Made by a program: the position numbers and the translations under genes. From Scedosporium boydii (taxonomy: Eukaryota; Ascomycota; Sordariomycetes; Microascales; Microascaceae), in the NCBI GenBank assembly GCA_002221725.1, contig NJFT01000016.1:186001-250000 (forward strand): 64,000 nt of DNA, read 5' to 3'. The notes under the pieces were generated by a model. The model was not told the origin of the DNA. It saw only the letters and a list, made by a program, of their open reading frames with translations, and ran no database searches. Below, in pieces: positions 55,928-64,000 of this stretch (position 1 is its first letter; every line of letters begins with the position of its first letter).

Positions 55928-58900
55928 TCAGTCAGCCGTGTCATCCTCCTCCGTCTTCTCGTCATTCTTGCTAGCTCTAGTGGCTTCTGAGCTCCTCCTC
56001 AAATTAGGAAATAGTAGCGCCGCCACTGGCTTATTCGGCTTCTCTTCTTCTTCTTCTTCTTCTTCCTCGTCCTGTTCCTCGTCATCCTCTTCTTCTTCTT
56101 GGTCCTCCTCATCGTTTCCCTGTCCTCCTTCATCGTCGGAATCCGGCGGCACGTCCGTCAAATCGCTCTCGTCGGCTGAATCATGGATACTACCCAAAGG
56201 CGAAGAAAGAAGTTCGCCTTCGTGGCCGCCTTCATCATCAGCGTCTTCACCCGCGACATCGTCACCTCCAGTCTCTCCAGGTTCCGCCGTCTCGTCGGCG
56301 CCGGCCTCATCAGCGTCTTCCTTGGCTGCCGGCTCGCCATCTTCCATCTCAACATCGCTGCCAGCATCCGCATCGCCATGATCTCCATTAGTCGTTGCGG
56401 CCTCGGTGTTCTTCGGGCTAGAAATCGAGACAGCCCTAGACTTGTTCGCCCCCGATGGCCCGACCGGCTCCACCTTGTGTGGTTCGAGGAGTCGCAAGAC
56501 GACCTGTTCAGCCTTTCTAAGGATATCCGGTCTACGAATGCCCGTCTTACGAGGCTTCGTCGTCGTCTCCACGCTAGCCAGCGCCACCGTAGCCGCGCCC
56601 GCTGCCTCTGCTGCCTTCTCGTCGCCTCCGGCCTCAGCAGCTTCTTCATCTATAGCCATGCTGGAAGCGTCGTCGGTGATATCAGCTCCGGCGGGCGCGT
56701 GGAGAATGCTACGGAGGGACCCGTCTTTCTTCTCTGCAACACCCTCTGGCTCCTCTTTGATTCCGTTCTCCTTGGCTTCCTCATCTACCGCCATCGCCTC
56801 GGGGCTCTGGACGGCCGAGCCTTCTACAGTCTCCGTAGTAGACACTTCCATGTGCGGACGCGCCTCGAGGTAAATCATCGTGTAACAGTCGCTGATAAGA
56901 TCGTCGATGGCTGTCGCCTTCATGAGATTCGAGTTGAGCTTCTTCAGTTCAATAGTGTCCTTCAGACATCCCAACACGGGCGCCTCGGATTCCTCGCTGG
57001 CCCATTCCAGGATGTGTTCCGTATTGCCCTCGAACTCGTCTAGTGCCACCGACTTGAAAGCATCATCAATCGTCGGCGCCACCTTGTACGTCCTCCTTAA
57101 CAAATGTAGGTAAGCCATACAGCAGCTTTGCCACAGGTCAGTAAAATGGTAAAAGTCGGCTCCCTTCTTGCGTATCCTTCTCAAGAGAGCCTCGAGATTT
57201 GTGCGATCTTCCAGGACGAGGAGAAGCTTGAACATGAATCGGACGTATTGCTCTGTGTAAACGTGATGTCGGCCAGCACGCTCAGCATCACATTTCCACA
57301 CGTTCATCACCATCGTCTTCGTAAACATGGACTCCCTGAGTACGTTGAATGCCGCCTTAGCCTGCACCTGCAGATATTCGGGGTTCGTAGACTCATCTTC
57401 CTCATCATCGAAAAGAATATGGGCGTGGCGCATGATCATTCTGTGCTGCCAATTGGACTTGTCTTTGTCACGCAGATGTCTCAGGCTCTTGATGACGTAT
57501 TCCTCCCAATTGTCATTATCGTCCATGTTGACGTCCTCCCCGTGTTCGATACCGAACGGTTGTTCTGAGAGAATCTCTGCCGCCTCACTCCCGGAGATGT
57601 CCTTCTTTAGCACTAACTTGTGCAGAATGGAGAGCATCTTGTAGTGCGGCTCAAGTATGGGGTCGCTATTCCTTGACTTGGGCATCGCTGCCGCTGTCCG
57701 AGCCGCTTCTTTAAGCGCGTCGATCAGCCGGTTGAGGCTTACTATGGGTGAGTCCTTTTCCTTGTCGCCTTTTTGGTACATCTTCCAAAGACACTTGGAG
57801 TACATGTATGGATTCTTCCAGTCCTTTGGACGCATCGCCATAGCTTTCCTGAATAAGAAGGCGGCAAACTTCCACACCTGGTATTCGCCCATCTCGTCAT
57901 GTACTGACCGCAGATAAGTTCCGGAGTTATTGGCGATGAAAAAGCGGACTTGATCACTATGGTGGAATGCTTCCATGGCGAAGGGCTCTCGGCTGGATGC
58001 GTACATCCTCATGCCAAAACCGTGGTGAAGCTCGTACAGCGCGTCCGCCTCCTCCCCCTCGGGGTCAATGTGTCGGGAGTTGGAAAGGGCCAGGGTGTAG
58101 CAATGGATAGCGCTCCTTTGCAACTTAATCAGCTCACCCCGGTCCTTGTTCATCTTATCTGCCGTCCACAATACTGCCTCATCCAGTTCGTAATCGAAAC
58201 ATTCGGCCAACCGGAACCAGGCGTCCCACTTTCCAGGCGTGAACTGAAGCTGCAGCCGCATGAAAGTGGCCCCGATACGCAGGTCGTCCGTCGCTCCAGG
58301 CGTCTGTCGCCTGTTAAGGTCGACACCTTTGAACTTGGTTAAGGCGATCATGCCAAGGAGGAAGAACCACCCGTACTTCGCCAATGTGCTCTCTTGGGTG
58401 TTGACGCCAACGGCGTCCAAAGTGACGTTGCCCTTAGTAGCTTCGTATAGGCGCAGCGGATGAATCGGCTTTTTGAGGAATTCCGTAAAGTTCCTGAGAT
58501 TGTGAATCATCTGCGGCGTGGATTTCGTCTGGCCCATGGTCTGCTGCATACGCTCAATCGTCGTCTTGAGATCCGACTTAAGGAGCTCCTTAATTGGCAT
58601 GCGGCTGGCCAGGATCGTCATCCGCTCGACCAATTGTATCGTATTCCTCTTCTCCAGCTTCTCAGGTGGGCATTGGTGATCCTCTACCTCCCACATGCCG
58701 ACGCCAAGCTTAAGACCGTGAAGGTCGAATAGGACCTGACCTAGGTAGTCCTCCCAGTTATCAATGGTTTCAATCTTCAGAAGCTCGACTCTCATCATTT
58801 TCAGGAAGATCTTGTTCGACGCCTTGCAGAACTTGCGAATTCCGAGAACTTGATGTACCGCGGCCAGGAAAGCAGCACGGTCATTGTCTGGGTTGGAGAA

Positions 58901-61900
58901 AATATCGGGGTGATGTTTAATGCCTGCCCTTAGGATGGTGTACTGTAAGCACCAGGCACGGACTTGCATCTCACGAAGCTTGTTCAGGAAAAGCTGCAAA
59001 GCTGAGGTACTCGTAGGCGACGGCAAGGTCGATGCAATGCGCATTTCATCCTCGCATATCGCAGCCGTGTGAAGAAGAGCGCTGATTCTTGCCAAGGCCG
59101 AAGAAGTGGACCGCAAGTGGTCTTCATCGATGATCTCAAAAGCAGTTGTCTCGTTGAGGGCCAGGGTTAGGGCCATGATCAACAGCTCATCTAGAGACTT
59201 GAGAGTCTTCATCAGCAGTGCGCCGCGACTCTCGTCCGGAGTCTTCAGATAGGTCTCGCTCGCGAAGTCCTCGATAATCATTTCGATGCTCCGGAGACGG
59301 CATGAGAATTGCTTTGTTGTATACTTGATCGCACCATACGCCTCGCTGAGTCTCGACCAGAGGAAAAGCCTCAGCTCGGTGTCGCTGCTCTCCAAGAACT
59401 TCCACAAGTCGAGCAATCCTTGGCTTGCACACTCTTGAATGGGTATTAGTATGTGTTCTTCGCGGTCGGCGGATACGTCTTCATTTGGCAGGTGCAGTCC
59501 GTAAATTTCGACGAAGACTGACGACGGGTTGAGCACAGGCTCCAAGTTCTCGATTACCATGACAGGGTCATTCATATCTTCTTGGAAGAGGCTTAGGAAG
59601 AAGTCCATGGTGGTAAGTTTAGATACTTCGCGCTCCGCTGCGGTCGGTGATATTAAAGGAATGACGGCGTTATTTGGTAGATCGATCTGCGGGCAGTCGT
59701 TGGAAACCATGAGGTCATGGAAGCTTCTATAGCACTGCAGTATGTGGTCACGAGGGACGTCTGCCTCAAGAACGGCAGTAGAGAATATGGATGCCCAGAT
59801 GAAACGCAAGCAGATGGGGTCTGTAATCAGTCTTGCGCTCCTGCGAATTGCCGACGATGCCATGTCTTGCCATCTCTCGAGACGTCCCCTCGTCTCCACG
59901 CGAACGCTGTACTTGACGATGCTGTTTGGATTGGTTATTCGATCGTAGACGTCGAGATGCAGCTCAAACAACATCTGAATTAGACTGCCCAAGGCCTCAG
60001 AATCCGAGTCGTCCTGAGCCATGGAAATCTCATCCATCACGCGCCTGTAAATGTCCGCATCAACGTGGCTAATGACCTGTACAACCGCCACCTTCATCTC
60101 CTCTGACCACGTTGACTTGAGATAGCTCTCCGCTATACACTTTATCCATTCAAAGGCGACGTCATGGATAGTCAACCATCCGGAGTTCACCTTGTTTACG
60201 AAGGCTGTCAAACCTCGGGACTCGTCAAACGCGGGCGTAGGAGAAGTCTTCTTGGACGCGCCCTTAGCGTGCTCAAGAAATGAAGTTAGGCTCAACGACG
60301 GCTGATCCTTCTTGCCTGATAGGATTTTGGCGTTGGCCTCGTTAAAGGAGGTTAGAGCGACCCGGAGGTCATTGGCGGCCAGACTGGACAGCTTCGATAA
60401 TCTATCCTCCGAATCGCAGGATTCAAGAACCTGGCCGATCGCGTCGATCGTTGCTTGGTCCGTGACTCCTAGATTCTCTAAGATGTCCTTCGTGAGTTGG
60501 AACAGATGCTTATCGACGGCCTGGTACTCTGCGATTTTCGAGGCATAGAGAGCATTTGGATCAATAACCTCTTCAACGGTGGCGGTATCCCGTCGCCGTG
60601 TCCTCTTGCTCCTCTTTTCCACACCATTCTCGTCCTCTCCTCCGTTTTCTCCGACACCAGCGGCAGATTGAGAGCGCTTCCGCGTTTGAGATACCGCCCG
60701 ATCCTTGTTCCTGGTCTCGGTCGTCTTCGTAAGATCTTCCGTCGCTGGCTGGCCGTTGCTGATAGGAGACTTTGGAGTGATTTCTTCGGGGGTCGCTACC
60801 TCAGCCTGCAGTTGGGCAGAAGGCGAGTCGCCGCCGCTTTCCATATTATGATCGTCGTCCCTGGGGGTAGGAATCACGACCATATCGACATCTTCTACTT
60901 CTTCGTCTTCATTTTCCTCCTCTTCCGGCAGGTCAGGAACCTCTAGGTTTATGGCATCTCCAGTCATTCCTTCTCGAGTAGCAAATGAGACAAGAGCCAA
61001 TCCTACGTCCTTCCATGACGCGCTCGAAACCTTGACAACAACTTTGTCCCTCTTGAGTTTACCACGGTCAACCCGGGCTTCCTCTAAATTTTTGGTAGGG
61101 TCCGGTAGAAAAGGTAATGGGTCGAGCCAGCGCTTGACGAATTCGGGGACTTCACGATCGATCCATGGTGCTACAACGGGGTGTGATAATCCTATTTCGT
61201 CGGATAGGAGCTCTAGTTGGTTCTTTAATTGCTGGCCTGCCAGGCTTTCCACAAGCGATGGAGGTTGGACTTCAAGAACGGCAGGGTCGTCATCAAGCTC
61301 GATGGCAGCTTCGAGGCAGTACCGACTCGTTCTCGCGCTATTTAGGAAAGACGCCACGCGTGCAGTCCTCCGCCATAATTCGGCGTCCGAAGGATCTCGA
61401 TCCAGCGCGGAGGAGAAGTCGGCAAGGGCAAGCCGAGCGTGGTCCCTGACGTCCTCGCGAATGAAATATTCGTCCACATTGGTTTTGTTCTTTCGTGCCT
61501 CGTATCGGAGTCGATCGATAGAAAGCTGGCCGCGATTTTTGTGCGCTAAATAGAGGGTTTGAGGGAGGGAAGTTCCCGTACCGTCAATGTCGGCGGCGGA
61601 TACGGTTAGCTCGGGGGCCAACGGCGCAGCTGTCGGAGCGGCAGCGGCCACGAGCGGAAGCTGCTCGGGCTGACGTTCAACACGGTCGAACTCGGTAGCT
61701 GCTTCAGGGTACTTGAATATTTCGGACTGGAACAGATCTTTGTAGGCTTTCTCCGCGTCGTCGAATGCGCTCGGGCCTTGAGCATGAAGCTTCAAGGCAT
61801 TCTGAAATACTTTCAAAGCATCGTCGACCTAGATTCATAGATGATTAGACTAGCACAAGTTTCCTACCCTGCACATCGAGGCCTACCTGGAGCTCCTTAA

Positions 61901-62029
61901 GTGTGTCGAGCTCGTCCTCTACGTTCTCCTCGACCTCGATATTGATCGCCTGAAAGGCCGGCTGGTTGTCACAATGTTAGCGCGAATCATCGTCACCGAG
62001 TAGGGATTCGAAAGCACGTCTCTTACCAT
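55928..62029 (-). CDS. HIR3: Histone transcription regulator 3 (HIR complex subunit, CABIN1 homolog)
   Basis: Three coding exons are inferred: 62029-62027 (ATG only), 61949-61887 and 61828-55928, total 1988 aa. HIR3 is the large helical-repeat subunit of the HIR complex, which deposits H3-H4 independently of replication and represses histone genes. The N-terminus AINIEVEENVEDELD leads into VDDALKVFQNALKLHAQG and LFQSEIFKYPEAATEF, the conserved Hir3 start. TPR-like helices follow (ALADFSSALDRDPSDAELW). A basic NLS-like patch KRSKRTRRRD lies near residue 415. The remainder is helical to a very acidic C-terminus with long Glu runs. No other in-frame ATG exists between the TAA upstream of exon 2 and the conserved region, so the three-base first coding exon is the simplest model. 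Confidence 0.9.
56042..56098. repeat. CTT-type triplet repeat coding the HIR3 Glu run
   Basis: The plus strand is largely TTC/TTCTTC with a few CGT and CAT codon changes. On the gene strand it codes the Glu-rich acidic tail. It is a coding microsatellite likely to vary in length. Confidence 0.8.
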
Positions 62030-64000
62030 TATGAATCACCCTTCTTGGCTAGAGGGGCAGCGATTTGACGAAATGCGCCGGGGTATGAGGAGTTCATACC
62101 TCATCGATGATGGGGATGAATTTGGGAGAGCAATGGTTGTACAAGACAAGACGTTTGCTTCACGTGCGACGCCTTCACAAATCGCGTCGAGAGCTAAAGT
62201 GGTCAATTCAGAGCTTGAGCGCGACTGGAACACATCACGTGATATCATGTACTGCTGCGCTGCAGAAACGGCGGGTGCTTTGGACTGATGTGCTTCCTCC
62301 AAAGTAGGGTAAGGGGATGGTTCCGAATAGTATAGATTGCTGCTCTCACTTCTAGTTCCTCCCCTGGGCGTTCACTAGAGCTTTATAGGATGCTGATGAG
62401 AAGCCGGGGTGAGAAGCTCTTCAAATCGAGCTCTCAAGGAGGATCTCGAGGTCCCCGAGGTTTACCCGATCACCACCAGCACGTTGCTTGGATCGCTTGA
62501 AAGCTCTCGATGCTGACATCATCAGCTGCCTCAACAACCTCACTTTGAAATTGGGAAGAGCAGTCCAGGTCGAGAGATCTTCTTACTCTTCATCATCCTC
62601 TGCCATCTCCTCCTGCGCATGGCATAATTTGTGTGCCATGCTCTCATTCTAAAATGCCCACTCAGGCGCTACTGTGACTGGTCCTCCGGCTAGTCCAAGC
62701 GAGAGAAAACTACTGGTTGGACTCTTCCGTTGATATTACCCGTCGCATTGCATCCCGTGTCAACCTCACTTTTTTAGGTGGTCCAATTCTATTTTCTACC
62801 CTCCTTCTACCTCTCGGAGCTGCTTGCGGTCACATCGTCGGGAAAAGTGTCCCGTACGAGAAATAGAGCCGTTTTCTCTATGACATACATTCACGAGATT
62901 GCCTTCCCTCCAACCCGTCTGTGTGCTCTTTTCCCTTTCCTCTCCCGTCTTCACATCTCAGCTCTCCGCGAGAAGATGTCCCAGCCATGATATATCATGA
63001 TACTGCCGAGGAGAGCCCGCCATTCCTCTTTGCAAGTCATTTTCTAGATGGTGACGACGACGCTGTACGGCTTCGAGATCCGGGAAATGAATAGGTGCGC
63101 CAAGAGGACGATTCGGCTCCATTTTGTCATTATGCTTGCGATCTCTAGATCAGACTGTCTTTAAATGGCATGTTACCGTTGTGATTATTTGTCGATGATG
63201 CGAATTCTTGGTAACAATGCGTTGTGGCTGGCAGCATTAGTCCTGGAAGTCGTCCATCCCCATCCTGGACTACAAATGATTTGGCACCCAATGCTTCGAT
63301 TAATTTCAATGATCAAGTGATTGAACTCCATTCAGTCCCGTACGGGGCCCTATCATTCGATTTGCTCTTCAATTGCTATTCCCTGGGAGATTGGGACCCG
63401 TTTTATGGATATATTGGATACGGGACGAAAGTTGTCGACACTTCTTCACGATCTCCTTTTTGCAACTTTGGGGTAAAGCTCGGCCAAGACTCTCAACCCG
63501 AGGCAAGCTTAAATTGATCTATTCTTAGTCGACAGCATTTCCATACGACGCTATGGTCCAGTGCGATGTGTGAGCATCTCGCGGCGTATACTAACAGCAG
63601 CTCCAGCGATGGCCCCAAGGTCAACGAAGCAATATCTTCAAATGAAGATGCAAGTAATGGGTGGGAAGATGGCACCCTCTAGCATGGTAACATCTTCAGG
63701 CACCGCACCCTCCGATCGATGAATCATGGGACACACCGGCCAAGGTGTCGGCACCTGTCCCTGATTCTTTGAACTGCCAGAACCCTCCAGCTTGCCCGGT
63801 CTCCATCAAACTACCAGCCCTGGGGTATGTTCTACACGGCGGTGGGAGAGTCAATGCTCCCGTCTAGAGTCCCTGGTTTGTTCCTTGATATCTTCATGGG
63901 CTCCTGCAGCGCGGAAGGGGCTGCTTAACTCCATCCTCAGCGACCCGGATTGTTGTTCTGATTCGGTTCATTTAAAGCTAAGAGCGATGTGCTTTACGGC
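62030..64000. other. HIR3 upstream region to window end
   Basis: Nearly 2 kb with no confidently supported gene. A 97-codon plus-strand ORF at 63224-63517 has a protein-like composition (SFDLLFNCYSLGDWDPF) but begins at GTG and has no recognised domain. A minus-strand open stretch at about 62400-62640 is similar in quality. A gene crossing the right edge cannot be excluded. Confidence 0.45.

Overview
The window is nuclear DNA from a filamentous ascomycete (Pezizomycotina; I cannot name the genus from this sequence). Genes are split by short GT-AG introns of about 50-150 bp with CTAAC-type branch points. The families present (HIR3, LaeA-like methyltransferase, Clr5-domain protein, fungal AAA+ ATPase) fit that group. 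Fifteen apparently intact genes, one of them running off the left edge, and two decayed genes can be supported. Exon borders were worked out by hand from splice signals, frame continuity and family alignment from memory.

Left part (1-26.6 kb) is gene-rich. BRF1 (3' end only), SEC11 and an Mpv17/PMP22 membrane protein are followed by a small accessory patch at 4.6-10.7 kb. That patch holds a Clr5-domain pseudogene, an intact nine-exon LaeA-like methyltransferase and an AAA+ ATPase relic. A run of housekeeping genes follows: TYS1 (cytosolic TyrRS) divergent from GPN1, RPB12 divergent from a CWF19/CwfJ splicing factor, and a HIT hydrolase convergent with an aldo/keto reductase. After a 5 kb gap comes a single-exon bHLH transcription factor with an SREBP-type basic region.

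Middle part (26.6-46.7 kb) is nearly gene-free. Only one gene is supported in 20 kb, a three-exon, extremely acidic nuclear-type protein at 39.2-40.1 kb. The gaps are rich in homopolymer tracts and in a recurring 9-bp palindrome-like word, TACGAAGTA/TACTTCGTA, far above chance.

Right part (46.7-64 kb) holds a 1623-aa TBC RabGAP, an unrecognised proline-rich protein with a 132-bp internal tandem repeat, an E2 ubiquitin-conjugating enzyme, and HIR3 (1988 aa), whose start codon appears to be a coding exon of just three bases. About 2 kb at the right end has no supported gene.

Several genes belong to core RNA and chromatin machinery: BRF1 for Pol III initiation, GPN1 for RNA polymerase import, RPB12 as a shared polymerase subunit, CWF19 for splicing and HIR3 for nucleosome assembly. 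They are not an operon-like system. I found no tRNA, rRNA, CRISPR array or intact transposon, and no clear new multi-gene system. The strongest unexplained signals are the dispersed TACGAAGTA word and a recurrent C-rich to G-rich composition switch inside genes.
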